From Nocardioides luti (GTDB lineage Bacteria > Actinomycetota > Actinomycetes > Propionibacteriales > Nocardioidaceae), in NCBI RefSeq assembly GCF_014212315.1, contig NZ_JACKXE010000001.1, positions 3,162,001 to 3,226,000 of the forward strand: 64,000 nt of DNA, given 5' to 3'. This document shows positions 19,110-29,751 of this stretch, piece after piece (positions within the stretch are counted from its first letter, which is position 1; every line of letters begins with the position of its first letter). Position numbers and translations under genes: made by a program. The notes below the pieces were generated by a model that was given only the letters and a program-made list of their open reading frames with translations, searched no databases and was not told where the DNA came from.

Positions 19110-20006
19110 GTGGCCTCGCTGGGGGAGGCCGGCCGCGCCTGGGCCGAGGGCCTGCCGGGTGTGCTCGCCGAGCTCGCCGAGCAGTGGGGGCTGACCCTGG
19201 GCCGCGCCCTGCCCGGCGGCAGTGCGTCGTACGTCGTCTCCGCCACCACCCGCGACGGCGCACCCAGGGTCGTGAAGCTGGTGCTGGCCGACCCGGACCT
19301 CGCCGACGAGTCGCGCACCCTGGTGGCCGCCGAGGGTCGCGGCTACGCCCACCTGTTCGACCACGACGTCGAGCGGGGCGCCCTGCTGCTCGAGGCGCTC
19401 GGACCCTCGCTGGACCGGGCCGTGCTGCCCGTCGAGCGCAAGCTCGAGATCCTGGCGCGGACCCTCGCCGAGGCGTGGACGGTGCCGCTCGGGACGGCGC
19501 CCGTCCTCGCGCCCGGGGAGGACAAGGGCAGCACGCTCCACCAGATGGTCGTCGACCTCGACGCGCGGCACCCCGGAGCCTGCGACCCGGAGGTGCTTGC
19601 GCAGGCCCTGGCCTACGCCGAGGCGCGCGCCGCCGCCCACGACCCCGACGCCTGCGTGGTCGTCCACGGCGACGCGCACGCGGCCAACGCCCTGCGGGTC
19701 GACGTGCCGCGGCCCGGCGCCGCGTCGGGCTACGTCTTCGTCGACCCGGACGGCTTCCGCGCGGACCCGGCGTACGACCTCGGCGTGACGCTGCGGGACT
19801 GGAAGGTCACGGATGACCGGCCGCGCGCGGAGCTCGAGCGCCTCTGCGCGCTCCTCGCGGGACAGGCCGGCTCGGACGAGCAGCGGGTGTGGGAGTGGGC
19901 GTTCCTCGAGCGGGTCTCGACCGGCCTCTACGTGACCGACTTCGGGGCCGAGTCCATGGGGCGGTGGTTCCTGGAGAGCGCCGCACGGTTGTTGCGAACC
20001 CGCTGA
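19110..20006 (+). CDS. Aminoglycoside/hydroxyurea phosphotransferase-like kinase (APH(6) family)
   Basis: 298 residues from GTG 19110. The frame is open upstream and a CTG at 19071, overlapping the previous stop, would add 13 residues resembling homologues. Kinase motifs are clear: VVHGDAHAANALR (catalytic loop, HGD-x4-N) and FVDPDGFRADPAYDLGVTLRDW (metal-binding DPDG). This is the streptomycin 6-kinase/hydroxyurea kinase family. Whether it confers resistance is unknown; many actinobacterial members have unknown small-molecule substrates. It follows the nucleotidyltransferase gene directly. Confidence 0.83.
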   Translation: MASLGEAGRAWAEGLPGVLAELAEQWGLTLGRALPGGSASYVVSATTRDGAPRVVKLVLADPDLADESRTLVAAEGRGYAHLFDHDVERGALLLEALGPSLDRAVLPVERKLEILARTLAEAWTVPLGTAPVLAPGEDKGSTLHQMVVDLDARHPGACDPEVLAQALAYAEARAAAHDPDACVVVHGDAHAANALRVDVPRPGAASGYVFVDPDGFRADPAYDLGVTLRDWKVTDDRPRAELERLCALLAGQAGSDEQRVWEWAFLERVSTGLYVTDFGAESMGRWFLESAARLLRTR

Positions 20007-20038
20007 CGGGAGCCTGTGCGGCGCCTAGCGTGGGGGCC

Positions 20039-20968
20039 ATGACACTGTCCCGGGCCCTGTCACCACTCGCGCTCCTGCTGACCCTCGCGGTCGGCAGCAC
20101 CCTGCCGGCCGCTGCGGCGCCGGTCGCCGCCTCCGCGCCCCACGCCGGCCAGCAGGCCACCGCGCACCGCGGGGCGGCCGCCGACCTCATCGACATCGGC
20201 AGCTACAACATCCGCGCCGACCGCAGCACCAAGAAGTTCTCGCGGGCCGTCGCGACCTTCCGCAAGCACGTCGACGTGGCCGGCCTGCAGGAGGTCAACA
20301 CCGGGCACAAGACCAAGGCGCTGATGCGGATGAAGGGCTGGGAGAGCTACCGCCCCGCGTCGCTCCAGCAGAACCCCGTCATCTGGCGCGACGACGTGTT
20401 CGACCAGGTCGCGGCCCGCGGCGCCAAGATCGCGACGGCCCGCTCGATCGGCAAGGAGGGCGTGCCGCACTACCGCAAGGCGCAGATCGCCACGGTCGTC
20501 CGGCTCCAGCACCTCGCCACCGGCCGCACCCTCTCGGTGATCAACGTCCACCTCGTCACCGGCGGGGTCAACGGCGGCAAGTGCATCAAGGCCCACCCGA
20601 AGCTGTGCGCGCTCTACGCGGACTCGGTGGCCGGCCTCGCGGACGTCGTCGCGGAGGAGCAGGACTGGGCGGACGACGAGGTCTACGTCTTCGGCGACTT
20701 CAACGACCACTACCCGGCCGACGAGAAGTTCCACAAGAAGCAGTTCGCCTACGCGACGCTGACGAAGCTCGGGATGGTCGCCCACTACGAGCTGCGCCCC
20801 GAGCAGCTGCCGAACCAGGGCTCGGGCACCCGCAGCGGCGCCTACCTCGACCAGATCTGGGGCCGTCAGGTGCCGGTGGCCGAGAAGGTCTGGCGCAGCA
20901 TCAAGGCCTCCGACCACTACCCGATCACCGCGACCTACCCGATCCTCCCGCCGGTCCCCACGCCCTGA
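20039..20968 (+). CDS. Secreted endonuclease/exonuclease/phosphatase-family protein
   Basis: 309 residues. A signal peptide (basic MTLSRA, hydrophobic core to about 20, AAAAPVAA cleavage region) precedes an EEP domain with its ordered motifs: SYNIR, GLQEVN, VINVHLVTGG, FGDFNDHYP and the C-terminal SDHYP. The fold cleaves phosphodiesters (DNases, sphingomyelinases, inositol phosphatases); the substrate here is unknown. TAGCGT at 20026-20031 sits 7 nt before the ATG, so leaderless translation is likely. Confidence 0.88.
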   Translation: MTLSRALSPLALLLTLAVGSTLPAAAAPVAASAPHAGQQATAHRGAAADLIDIGSYNIRADRSTKKFSRAVATFRKHVDVAGLQEVNTGHKTKALMRMKGWESYRPASLQQNPVIWRDDVFDQVAARGAKIATARSIGKEGVPHYRKAQIATVVRLQHLATGRTLSVINVHLVTGGVNGGKCIKAHPKLCALYADSVAGLADVVAEEQDWADDEVYVFGDFNDHYPADEKFHKKQFAYATLTKLGMVAHYELRPEQLPNQGSGTRSGAYLDQIWGRQVPVAEKVWRSIKASDHYPITATYPILPPVPTP

Positions 20969-21031
20969 GCGGGGCCGCTGGCCGGCGGCGGTCCAACCAT
21001 GGGCCAACGCCGCCCCCGTAGCCTTGCGGAC

Positions 21032-21904
21032 ATGGAGCTCGACAGCACCGCCGACGTGTCCGCACGCCTCGGCGAGACGGGGTACCTCTGCGACGAGGCG
21101 CTCTCCACGGTCGCGTTCCTCGCGCTGAGGATGCAGCGACCGCTGCTGCTCGAGGGCGAGCCCGGCACCGGCAAGACCGCGCTGGCCGAGGCGCTCGCCG
21201 AGAGCCTGGACCTGCCGCTGGTCCGCCTGCAGTGCTACGAGGGCATCGACGCCACCCAGGCGCTCTACGACTGGGACTTCCCGCGCCAGATCCTGCACCT
21301 GCGCGCGCTGGAGGCGGCCGGGGGAGCGGACCCCGAGGAGGCGGAGAAGAGCCTGTACGACGCCCGCTTCCTGCTCGCGCGGCCGGTGCTCGCCGCGCTG
21401 CAGCAGAGCCCGGCGGTGCTGCTCGTCGACGAGGTGGACCGGGCCGACGACGAGTTCGAGGCGTTCCTGCTCGAGGTGCTCTCGACCTACCAGGTCACGA
21501 TCCCCGAGCTCGGCACCGTCAAGGCGGCCACCCCGCCGATCGTGGTGCTGACCTCGAACCGCACCCGCGAGCTGCACGACGCCCTGAAGCGGCGCTGCCT
21601 CTACCACTGGATCGACCACCCGGGTCTGGAGCGCGAGGTGCAGATCGTCCGCTCCCGCGCGCCCGAGGTCTCCGAGGAGCTCGGCCGCCAGGTGGTGACC
21701 GTGGTGCAGCAGCTCCGCGACCGCCACGACCTGCAGAAGCCGCCCGGGGTCGCCGAGACCCTCGACTGGGCCCGCGCGCTGCACCACCTCGGGACGACCG
21801 GGCTCGACCTCGCCACGGCGTCGGCCACGCTCGGCGCGCTGGTGAAGTACCGCGAGGACGCCGAGAAGGTCCGGCACGCGCTCGACCAGATGCTGCGCGC
21901 GTGA
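21032..21904 (+). CDS. MoxR-type AAA+ ATPase, CoxD-like
   Basis: 290 residues. Walker A GEPGTGKT and Walker B VLLVDEVDRADDEFEAFLLE are intact, with sensor LTSNRTRELHDALKRRC typical of the MoxR/CoxD group. CoxD works with the VWA protein CoxE in maturing the Mo/Cu site of CO dehydrogenase. The stop overlaps the start of the coxE-like gene (TGATG, 21902-21906). The ATG at 21032 lies 7 nt after TAGCCT (21019-21024), so this probably begins a leaderless coxD-coxE-xdhC operon. Confidence 0.88.
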   Translation: MELDSTADVSARLGETGYLCDEALSTVAFLALRMQRPLLLEGEPGTGKTALAEALAESLDLPLVRLQCYEGIDATQALYDWDFPRQILHLRALEAAGGADPEEAEKSLYDARFLLARPVLAALQQSPAVLLVDEVDRADDEFEAFLLEVLSTYQVTIPELGTVKAATPPIVVLTSNRTRELHDALKRRCLYHWIDHPGLEREVQIVRSRAPEVSEELGRQVVTVVQQLRDRHDLQKPPGVAETLDWARALHHLGTTGLDLATASATLGALVKYREDAEKVRHALDQMLRA

Positions 21905-23086
21905 TGGTCGCGACGGCCACGACCAGCGGACCCGGCGGCCCCGAGGCCGCCACCGACTGGGTCCGTGGCGCCGACGAGGTGCTGCTGGGCTTCACCCGGG
22001 CGCTGCGGGCGGCGGGGGTCCCCGTCACGCAGGACCGCTCGCAGGGCTTCCTGGCCGCCGTCGCGCTGCTCGGCCTCGACGACCAGCGCGCGACCTACCG
22101 CGCCGGTCGCGCCACCCTGTGCGCCGGCCCCGACGACCTCGAGCGCTACGACCAGGTCTTCGAGGCGTTCTTCAACGCCCGCGACGGCCTGCCCCGCACC
22201 CGACCGGCCGCCCCCGCCACGAACCCGACCTTCGGCGAGCTCCCGGCCGACGAGTCCCGCGGCGAGGGCACGACCACGCCCGACGAGGTCGTCCGCGCGA
22301 TGGCCAGCGAGACCGAGGTGCTCCGGCACCGCGACGTCGCCGCGATGACCGCCGCCGAGAAGCACCGGCTCTCGGGCATGTTCGCGACCCTGCAGCCGCG
22401 ACCGCCGACCCGTCGTACCGCCCGGCACCGGTCGTGGCACCGCGGCGACGTCGACGCGTCCCGCACGCTGCGCGCCAGCCTGCGCCGGATGGGCGAGCCG
22501 GCCGACATCGAGTGGCGGCGACGGAGCGTCCGGCCGCGGCGCGTGGTGCTCCTCATCGACGTCTCGGGCTCGATGAACGGCTACGCCGACGCGCTGCTGC
22601 GCCTCGCCCACCGGTTCACGCAGTCGGTCCGCGCCGGGTCCGCCGCCGGTGGCCGCCGGCGCGGCGTCGTGGAGACCTTCACGGTCGGCACCCGGCTCAC
22701 GCACCTGACCCGCGCGATGCAGCAGCGCGACCCGAGCCGCGCGCTCGTGGCCGCCGGCGAGACCGTGCCCGACTGGTCCGGCGGCACCCGCCTCGGAGAG
22801 ACGCTCGGCTTCTTCCTCGACCGGTGGGGCCAGCGGGGCATGGCCCGCGGCGCCGTCGTCGTGGTCTTCAGCGACGGCTGGGAGCGGGGCGACCCGAGCC
22901 TGCTGGCCGAGCAGATGGCGCGCCTGCACCGGGTCGCGCACCGCGTCGTGTGGGTCAACCCGCACCGCGGCAAGGCCGGCTACGAGCCGGTCCAGCAGGG
23001 CGTGGTCGCCGCCCTGCCGTACATCGACGACTTCCTGGCCGGGCACTCGCTCGCGACCTTCGCCGACCTCGTGGAGGTGGTCTCCC

Positions 23087-23094
<8 letters not shown>
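21904..23094 (+). CDS. VWA domain protein, CoxE-like
   Basis: 396 residues. The C-terminal half is a von Willebrand A domain with MIDAS motif DVSGSM (about 219-224), a threonine-containing WSGGTRLGETL segment and VFSDGWERGDP. The N-terminal half matches the CoxE/DUF58-like region. It is the expected partner of the MoxR ATPase it overlaps. Its end overlaps the XdhC gene by 8 bp. The role, maturation of the molybdenum hydroxylase encoded downstream, is inferred from the cox system. Confidence 0.88.
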
Positions 23095-24232
<1,138 letters not shown>

Positions 24233-24244
24233 GCTCCCGACGGG

Positions 24245-24260
24245 TGTGACGCCGGTCACC
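24245..24260 (+). promoter_or_regulatory. CRP/GlxR-like palindrome before the GAF regulator gene
   Basis: TGTGACGCCGGTCACC resembles TGTGA-N6-TCACA with one mismatch. A TAACGT -10 (24271-24276) lies 10 bp downstream, so the site would cover the -30 region. A CRP-family regulator acting here is a guess from the sequence alone. Confidence 0.4.
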
Positions 24261-24305
24261 GACCCGGTGCTAACGTCGGCGCAGACCCCCCGACAAGGAG
24301 CGGCC

Positions 24306-25541
24306 ATGGCTGCCGGTGACCTCCAGGAGCGGCGGCACGACGCCGTCCGCGCGTGGACCTCGTTCGTCGAGCACGGCGACAGGGCCGAGCCGCTGGTGCG
24401 CCCGGAGATCCTGACGAGCTGGACCCGCTCGGTGGCGGCGATCTCGCCGGACGTGACCGAGGCGCCGCTCGCCGACGAGGGCGAGACGACCGCGCTGTGG
24501 CAGGGCTCGCCGCTGCAGCAGGCGGTGGAGCGGGTCGAGTCCGAGTTGCGCCGCACCTGCGAGGACGGCGACCTCGTGATGGCGGTGACCGACGCCGAGA
24601 CCCGCATCCTGTGGACGTACGGCGGCCGCGTGATGCGCCGCAAGGCCGAGACCGTCAACTTCGTGGCCGGCGGCCGCTGGGACGACCTGTCGGTCGGCAC
24701 CAACGCCCTGGACCTCGCCAACCGGCTCGACCACCCCTCGATGGTGTTCAGCGCCGAGCACTACGCCCCGATCGTGCACAACTGGGTCTGCTGGGCCGCG
24801 CCGGTCCACGACCCCGTCACCGGCGCCCAGCTCGGGGTCCTCGACCTCTCGACGACCTGGGACCGCACCCACCCGATCGGGCTCGCGACCGCCCGGGTGC
24901 TCGCGCGACTGATCGAGACCGCGATGCCGCACTCCGCGCACCACCCGACCTCGGTGCTCGGCGAGACCACCCACGACCCCGGCCTGGTGATGACGCTGCT
25001 CGGCACCGCCGAGACCCGGCTCGACGGGCAGCGGCTGCTGCTCAACCGCCGCCAGACCGAGGTGCTCGCCCTGCTCGCGATGCACCCCGAGGGGCTCTCG
25101 CTCGAGCAGCTGCACGCGCTGGTCTACGGCGACCAGGCCGTGACGTTCTCGACGCTCAAGGCGGAGGTGTCGCACCTGCGCTCGGCCCTGGGCGGCCAGC
25201 TCTCCTCGCGCCCCTACCGGCTGATGATGCCGGTCGCCACCGACGTCGAGCACGTGCTCGGGCTGCTGCGCCGCGGCCACGTCGGCGCGGCCGTCGACGC
25301 CTACGGCGGCGACCTGCTGCCCGGCACCAACTCCCCGGCGCTCGGGGAGCTGGCCGACTACGTCGCGGTGGCGCTGCGCGAGGCCCTCCTCGCCGACCCC
25401 CAGCCCGACGCCGTCGTGCGGTACAGCGAGCTGGCGCCGTACGACTCCGAGGTGATCGAGGTCTGCCTCGCCCGCCTGGCCGGCCAGCCGCACCCCGCCG
25501 TGCCGTTGCTCAAGGGCCGGCTCGCGGTCGCGCGCGGCTGA
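24306..25541 (+). CDS. GAF-domain transcriptional regulator with C-terminal winged helix
   Basis: 411 residues. The N-terminal region (about 20-215) resembles the sensor part of AcoR-type activators: ILTSWTRSVAAISP, then a GAF domain with SVGTNALDLA and EHYAPIVHNWVCWAAPV. There is no sigma-54 ATPase domain. Instead about 235-300 hold a winged-helix segment (LNRRQTEVLALLAMHPEGLS, TFSTLKAEVSHLRSALGG) and a short helical tail. Position between the cox maturation genes and coxSLMG suggests it controls that system. It ends just before a strong hairpin. Confidence 0.8.
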   Translation: MAAGDLQERRHDAVRAWTSFVEHGDRAEPLVRPEILTSWTRSVAAISPDVTEAPLADEGETTALWQGSPLQQAVERVESELRRTCEDGDLVMAVTDAETRILWTYGGRVMRRKAETVNFVAGGRWDDLSVGTNALDLANRLDHPSMVFSAEHYAPIVHNWVCWAAPVHDPVTGAQLGVLDLSTTWDRTHPIGLATARVLARLIETAMPHSAHHPTSVLGETTHDPGLVMTLLGTAETRLDGQRLLLNRRQTEVLALLAMHPEGLSLEQLHALVYGDQAVTFSTLKAEVSHLRSALGGQLSSRPYRLMMPVATDVEHVLGLLRRGHVGAAVDAYGGDLLPGTNSPALGELADYVAVALREALLADPQPDAVVRYSELAPYDSEVIEVCLARLAGQPHPAVPLLKGRLAVARG

Positions 25542-25550
25542 CGCCCGACG

Positions 25551-25600
25551 GCCTCGTGTGCCCGAGGACGCGCCGGGGCGCGTCGTGGGGCACACGAGGC
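25551..25600. terminator. Bidirectional terminator hairpin between convergent genes
   Basis: GCCTCGTGTGCCC (25551-25563) pairs with GGGCACACGAGGC (25588-25600), and an inner stem GACGCGCC/GGCGCGTC (25567-25574, 25577-25584) continues it. It lies between the ends of the GAF regulator (+) and the aminoglycoside-kinase-like gene (-), so it can serve both. Confidence 0.75.
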
Positions 25601-25610
25601 GTGGTGGGGC

Positions 25611-26375
25611 TCAGAAGAACTCGTCGAGCAGCCGGTAGAAGTCGAGCCGCCACGGGTCCACCTCGGTGGGGTACGCCGCCAGCATCCGGTCCGCGAGCAC
25701 CACGCCGTACCCCGGGTTGAGGTGCGGGGCCGCCATCGAGCGCGACAGCAGGGCCAGGTCGAGGTGCCGGTCGGCGACGCCGAGGCGGCCGACGTCGACG
25801 ATCCCGGTGACCTGGAGGGTGTCGGGGTCGACGAGCACGTTGGGCAGGCACGCGTCGCCGTGGCAGACGGCCAGGTCGAGGAACTCCTCGTCGCGGGCCC
25901 GCCACGCGGCCGAGGTCAGCTCCTCGAGCAGGTCCTCGGCGGTGCGACCCGCCCGCTCCTCGTCGAGGTCGTCCTCGTCCACCTCGCCCGCGGCCACCGC
26001 GGCGGCCGCCAGGGGCAGGGTCGTGCCCAGCCGCCGGTCGAAGGGGCAGTCGCGGATCGGCAGCGCGTGCAGCGTGACCAGCAGCCCGACCAGCGAGGCG
26101 GTCGCGGCCTCGGCGTCACCCCGGCCCAGGTCGCTGGCCGGGACGCCCGGCACCGTGGCCGTCGTCAGCGTCGCGGTGGTCCCGTCGTCGGACCAGTCGA
26201 GCACCTCGGCCGCCGGCACCGGCGTCGTCGCCAGCCAGAGCAGCCGGTCGCGCTCGTCGGCCAGCTCGCGCTGTGTCGTCGGGGTCGCGGCCGTCTTCGC
26301 GTGCCGCGTCCCGTCCGGGCTGCGGCGTACGACGGTGTCGGTGCAGCCCGTCTCCACGAGCGTCCAGGGGTCCAT
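25611..26375 (-). CDS. APH(3')-like aminoglycoside phosphotransferase family kinase
   Basis: 254 residues. The catalytic loop CHGDACLPNVLVD and the metal-binding segment GIVDVGRLGVADRHLDLALL closely follow APH(3') enzymes, including the C-terminal LDEFF typical of that family. It would phosphorylate a hydroxyl of an aminoglycoside-like or other small molecule. Resistance has not been shown by sequence alone. A -10 TAGCCT (26382-26387 complement) lies 6 nt before the ATG: probably leaderless. The gene interrupts the cox gene group on the opposite strand. Confidence 0.88.
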   Translation of the reverse strand: MDPWTLVETGCTDTVVRRSPDGTRHAKTAATPTTQRELADERDRLLWLATTPVPAAEVLDWSDDGTTATLTTATVPGVPASDLGRGDAEAATASLVGLLVTLHALPIRDCPFDRRLGTTLPLAAAAVAAGEVDEDDLDEERAGRTAEDLLEELTSAAWRARDEEFLDLAVCHGDACLPNVLVDPDTLQVTGIVDVGRLGVADRHLDLALLSRSMAAPHLNPGYGVVLADRMLAAYPTEVDPWRLDFYRLLDEFF

Positions 26376-26405
26376 GCGACGAGGCTAGGGCCAGGGTGGG
26401 CAGGT

Positions 26406-26499
26406 GGGAGTTTCATCGGTCGACCGACGAAACTGGCGCCGGGACGACGAAGGATCAGCGTCCCGCCGACAGGTTCAGCGGCCGGCCGATGAAACTCCC
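26406..26499. repeat. Palindrome cluster with three TTTCATCGG-type arms
   Basis: GGGAGTTTCATCGG (26406-26419) recurs inverted as CCGATGAAACTCCC (26486-26499). The left arm also sits in a second, shorter palindrome centred on GTCGAC (AGTTTCATCGGTC, GACCGACGAAACT in halves), so the left arm can pair in two ways. Confidence 0.65.
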
Positions 26500-26619
26500 G
26501 CGCCTTGGGTTTCGACGCGCTGCCTCCCGCGGCGTGACGAGACCTGATGGCTTCCTGGGTCTCGACGCGCTGCCACGACCTCGCGAGCTCGGTCGTGGCG
26601 CTTGCTCGACCGGGAGGGC

Positions 26620-26654
26620 CTGAGCCGTGCACTCGTTCCTCGTGCACGGCTCAG
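26620..26654. repeat. 13-bp inverted repeat upstream of coxS
   Basis: CTGAGCCGTGCAC (26620-26632) pairs with GTGCACGGCTCAG (26642-26654) around a 9-nt loop. It lies 34 bp upstream of the predicted coxS -10, in a region where an operator or an attenuating hairpin could sit. Confidence 0.6.
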
Positions 26655-26690
26655 CCCCACCCCAACCATTCCCCAACCAGGCGTGCCTAG

Positions 26691-26706
26691 CGTGAGCCCC
26701 ATCACA
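26691..26706 (+). promoter_or_regulatory. CRP-like operator overlapping the coxS promoter
   Basis: CGTGA-GCCCCA-TCACA matches the CRP/GlxR consensus TGTGA-N6-TCACA at nine of ten positions. It overlaps the end of the -10 hexamer TAGCGT (26688-26693) and the predicted transcription start near 26700, a position suited to repression. The leader to the coxS ATG would be about 56 nt. Confidence 0.5.
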
Positions 26707-26755
26707 GGCCAGCACCGTCGGCCGGACCCGCCACGCACGCCTCAGGGAGTCGTCC

Positions 26756-27226
26756 ATGACCCAGATCAACCTCACCGTCGACGGGGCGCAGGTCTCCGAC
26801 GACGTCGAGCCGCGGATGCTGCTCGTGCAGTACCTCCGCGAGAAGCTCGGCAAGACCGGCACCGTCATCGGGTGCGACACCAGCAACTGCGGTGCCTGCA
26901 CCGTGCATCTCGACGGCACGTCGGTGAAGTCGTGCAACGTCCTGGCCGTGCAGGCCGACGGGTCCGAGGTCACGACGATCGAGGGGCTGGCCAAGGACGG
27001 CGAGCTGCACCAGGTGCAGGAGTCCTTCCGCGAGTGCCACGGCCTCCAGTGCGGCTTCTGCACCCCCGGGATGATCATGCAGAGCGTCGACCTGCTGAAG
27101 GAGAACCCGAACCCGTCCGAGCAGGAGATCCGCCTGGGTCTCGAGGGCAACCTCTGCCGCTGCACGGGCTACCACAACATCGTCAAGGCCGTGCAGCACG
27201 CGGCCGCGCAGGGAGGTGCCTCGTGA
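26756..27226 (+). CDS. coxS: (2Fe-2S)-binding subunit of CO-dehydrogenase-like enzyme
   Basis: 156 residues. The plant-type [2Fe-2S] motif is [15 protein letters not shown] with a further Cys at SVKSCNV; the helical C-terminal cluster domain has CGFCTPGM and [11 protein letters not shown]. These two clusters pass electrons from the Mo site to FAD in xanthine-oxidase-family enzymes. The stop overlaps the GTG of coxL (27223-27226), so translation is coupled. Order S-L-M is that of form II clusters. Confidence 0.93.
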   Translation: MTQINLTVDGAQVSDDVEPRMLLVQYLREKLGKTGTVIGCDTSNCGACTVHLDGTSVKSCNVLAVQADGSEVTTIEGLAKDGELHQVQESFRECHGLQCGFCTPGMIMQSVDLLKENPNPSEQEIRLGLEGNLCRCTGYHNIVKAVQHAAAQGGAS

Positions 27227-29751
27227 CGCTCACCGAGGACGAGATGATCGCCACCGAGCCCGACGCGGGCAAGGAGATCGGGCGCGACCGGCGCCGCAAG
27301 GAGGACCAGCGGCTGATCACCGGTCGGACGCGCTGGACCGACAACATCGTGCTCCCGGGCATGCTGCACATCGCGATGGTGCGCAGCCCCTTCGCGCACG
27401 CCACCATCACCAACGTCGACAAGTCCGCGGCCGAGGCGTCGCCGAACGTCGTCCGGGTGATCTCGGGCAAGGACGTTGCCGAGGAGCAGGGCGGCCTGCC
27501 CAACGCCTGGCCGATCACGCCCGACCAGGTCACCCCGGTGCACCCGCCGATCGCGGTCGACCGCGCCACCTTCGCCGGCGAGATCGTGGCCGTCGTGGTG
27601 GCCCGCTCCGCCGCCGCCGCGCGTGACGCCGCCGAGCTGGTGGACGTCGACTACGACGAGCTGCCCGCCGCGCTGGACCTCAAGGAGTCCGCCGAGGCCA
27701 GTGCTGACAACGGGGGGGCGCTCGCGCACCCCGACCTGGGCACCAACAAGTCGGCGTTCTGGAAGTTCGACTCGGCCGAGGCCGGCACCGGCGGCAACGT
27801 CGACGAGGCCATCGAGAAGGCCCGGGGCGACGGCATCGTGCTCGAGCGCGAGTACCGCCAGCAGCGCCTGATCCCTGCCTTCATGGAGCCCCGCTCCACG
27901 GTCGTGGACCCGACCGGCGAGCAGATCACGATGTGGTCGGCCACCCAGATCCCGCACGTGCTGCGCTTCCTGCTGGCGGCCGTCACCGGCGTCTCCGAGG
28001 CCAAGATCCGCGTGATCGCCCCCGACGTGGGTGGCGGCTTCGGCGGCAAGCTGCAGACCACGCCGGAGGAGTTCATCACCTTCCTGCTGGCCCGCCAGCT
28101 CGGCAAGCCGGTGAAGTACACCGAGACCCGCTCCGAGTCGCTGATGGCCGCCCACCACGGGCGTGACCAGTGGCAGAAGCTCACCCTGTCGGCCGAGAAG
28201 GACGGCACGGTGACCGGCTTCAAGGTCGAGCTGCTGGCCGACCTGGGCTCGCACGTCTCCCTCATCGGGGGCGGCGTCCCGGTGCTCGGCGCGTTCATGT
28301 TCAACGCGATCTACAAGTTCCCGGCCTACCAGTTCAGCGTCCAGACGGTGCTGACCAACAAGACCTGGACCGACGCCTACCGCGGCGCCGGGCGCCCGGA
28401 GGCGACGTACGGCATCGAGCGGATGATGGACGAGCTCGCCGCCGAGCTCGGCCGGGACCCGCTCGAGGTCCGCGAGCAGAACTGGATCAAGCACGAGGAG
28501 TTCCCGTTCACCTCGGTGGCCGGCCTCGAGTACGACTCCGGCAACTACGAGGCCGCCACCGAGCGGGCCAAGGAGCTGTTCGGGTACGACGATCTGCGCG
28601 CCGAGCAGCAGCAGCGCCGCGACGCGGGTGACCGGGTGCAGCTCGGCATCGGCGTCTCGACCTTCACCGAGATGTGCGGCCTCGCGCCGTCGCGGGTGCT
28701 GGGCTCGCTCGACTACGGCGCCGGCGGCTGGGAGCACGCGAGCGTGCGGATGCTGCCGACCGGCAAGGTCGAGCTGCTCACCGGCGCCTCCGCCCACGGC
28801 CAGGGTCACGAGACGGCGTTCAGCCAGATCGTCGCCGACCGCCTCGGGGTGGCCTTCGAGGACGTCGAGGTCCTGCACGGCGACACCCAGATCGCGCACA
28901 AGGGCATGGACACCTACGGCTCGCGCTCGCTGGTCGTCGGCGGCGAGGCCGTCGTCAAGGCGGCCGACAAGGTGATCGAGAAGGCCAAGGTCATCGCGGC
29001 CCACCTGCTCGAGGCCTCGGCCGACGACGTCGAGTTCTCCGGCGGCCGGTTCACGGTCAAGGGCACCGACCAGGGCCTGGCCATGGCGGAGATCGCGCTC
29101 GCGACCTTCGCCGCGCACAACCTGCCGGACGGCGTGGAGCCCTCGCTCGACTCCGACGCGACGTACGACCCGGTGAACTTCAACTACCCGCACGGCACGC
29201 ACCTGTGTGCCATGGAGGTGGACACCGAGACCGGCCAGGTGACGATGCGGAAGTACGCCGCCTGCGACGACATCGGCAACATCATCAACCCGATGATCGT
29301 CTCCGGGCAGCTGCACGGCGGGCTGGTCCAGGGGATCGCGCAGGCGCTCTGGGAGGAGGCGGTGTACGACGACGCCGGCACGCTCGTGTCCGGGTCGTTC
29401 GTGGACTACCTGCTGCCCACCGCGGCCGACACGATCAGCTTCGACCTCGACCACACCACCTCGCCGGCGACGACCAACTCGCTCGGCACCAAGGGCGTCG
29501 GTGAGGCGGGCACCATCGCCTCGACCCCCGCGGTCGTGAACGCCGTCGTCGACGCGGTCCGGCACCTCGGCATCAACGACATCCGGATGCCCTGCACCCC
29601 CGAGCGCGTGTGGAAGGCGATCAACGACGCCCGCGGTGGCGCGCAGGCCGAGACCGAGGGAGCCGCGGCGCACCACTTCGACGCCGAGGCCGCCCAGGCC
29701 GGCGACATGGAAGGCACCACCGACCGCACGACCGGAGGAACGAGCGCATGA
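27223..29751 (+). CDS. coxL: Molybdenum hydroxylase large subunit, form II CoxL (CO dehydrogenase-like)
   Basis: 842 residues with the two-domain architecture of aldehyde oxidase/xanthine dehydrogenase large subunits. The active-site loop reads AYRGAGR at 385-391, the form II signature, not the AYXCSFR of genuine form I CO dehydrogenase. The base-catalyst glutamate is E761 in KGVGEAGT. MoCo-contacting GGGFGGK is present near 270. Form II enzymes have uncertain substrates, so CO oxidation should not be assumed. The C-terminal tail (after about 820) is acidic and Thr-rich, and the stop overlaps coxM by 4 bp. Confidence 0.93.
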   Translation: MTLTEDEMIATEPDAGKEIGRDRRRKEDQRLITGRTRWTDNIVLPGMLHIAMVRSPFAHATITNVDKSAAEASPNVVRVISGKDVAEEQGGLPNAWPITPDQVTPVHPPIAVDRATFAGEIVAVVVARSAAAARDAAELVDVDYDELPAALDLKESAEASADNGGALAHPDLGTNKSAFWKFDSAEAGTGGNVDEAIEKARGDGIVLEREYRQQRLIPAFMEPRSTVVDPTGEQITMWSATQIPHVLRFLLAAVTGVSEAKIRVIAPDVGGGFGGKLQTTPEEFITFLLARQLGKPVKYTETRSESLMAAHHGRDQWQKLTLSAEKDGTVTGFKVELLADLGSHVSLIGGGVPVLGAFMFNAIYKFPAYQFSVQTVLTNKTWTDAYRGAGRPEATYGIERMMDELAAELGRDPLEVREQNWIKHEEFPFTSVAGLEYDSGNYEAATERAKELFGYDDLRAEQQQRRDAGDRVQLGIGVSTFTEMCGLAPSRVLGSLDYGAGGWEHASVRMLPTGKVELLTGASAHGQGHETAFSQIVADRLGVAFEDVEVLHGDTQIAHKGMDTYGSRSLVVGGEAVVKAADKVIEKAKVIAAHLLEASADDVEFSGGRFTVKGTDQGLAMAEIALATFAAHNLPDGVEPSLDSDATYDPVNFNYPHGTHLCAMEVDTETGQVTMRKYAACDDIGNIINPMIVSGQLHGGLVQGIAQALWEEAVYDDAGTLVSGSFVDYLLPTAADTISFDLDHTTSPATTNSLGTKGVGEAGTIASTPAVVNAVVDAVRHLGINDIRMPCTPERVWKAINDARGGAQAETEGAAAHHFDAEAAQAGDMEGTTDRTTGGTSA

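Larger units (their letters stand above)
26376..26755. other. 380-bp divergent intergenic region rich in palindromes
   Basis: No gene is seen. From left to right it holds the -10 of the kinase gene; a cluster of TTTCATCGG-type palindromes (26406-26499); two copies of GGGTYTCGACGCGCTGCC (26507-26524, 26557-26574); a CCACGACC/GGTCGTGG hairpin (26573-26598); a 13-bp inverted repeat (26620-26654); and a promoter with a CRP-like site (26688-26706) before coxS. Confidence 0.7.

Noticed and set aside
26600-26755. tRNA or small RNA in the coxS upstream region
   Set aside because: The 13-bp inverted repeat does not fit a cloverleaf, and no anticodon arm or CCA-type end is visible.
27223-29751. Genuine aerobic CO dehydrogenase (form I)
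   Set aside because: The active-site loop is AYRGAGR, not AYXCSFR, and the gene order is S-L-M, both of form II.
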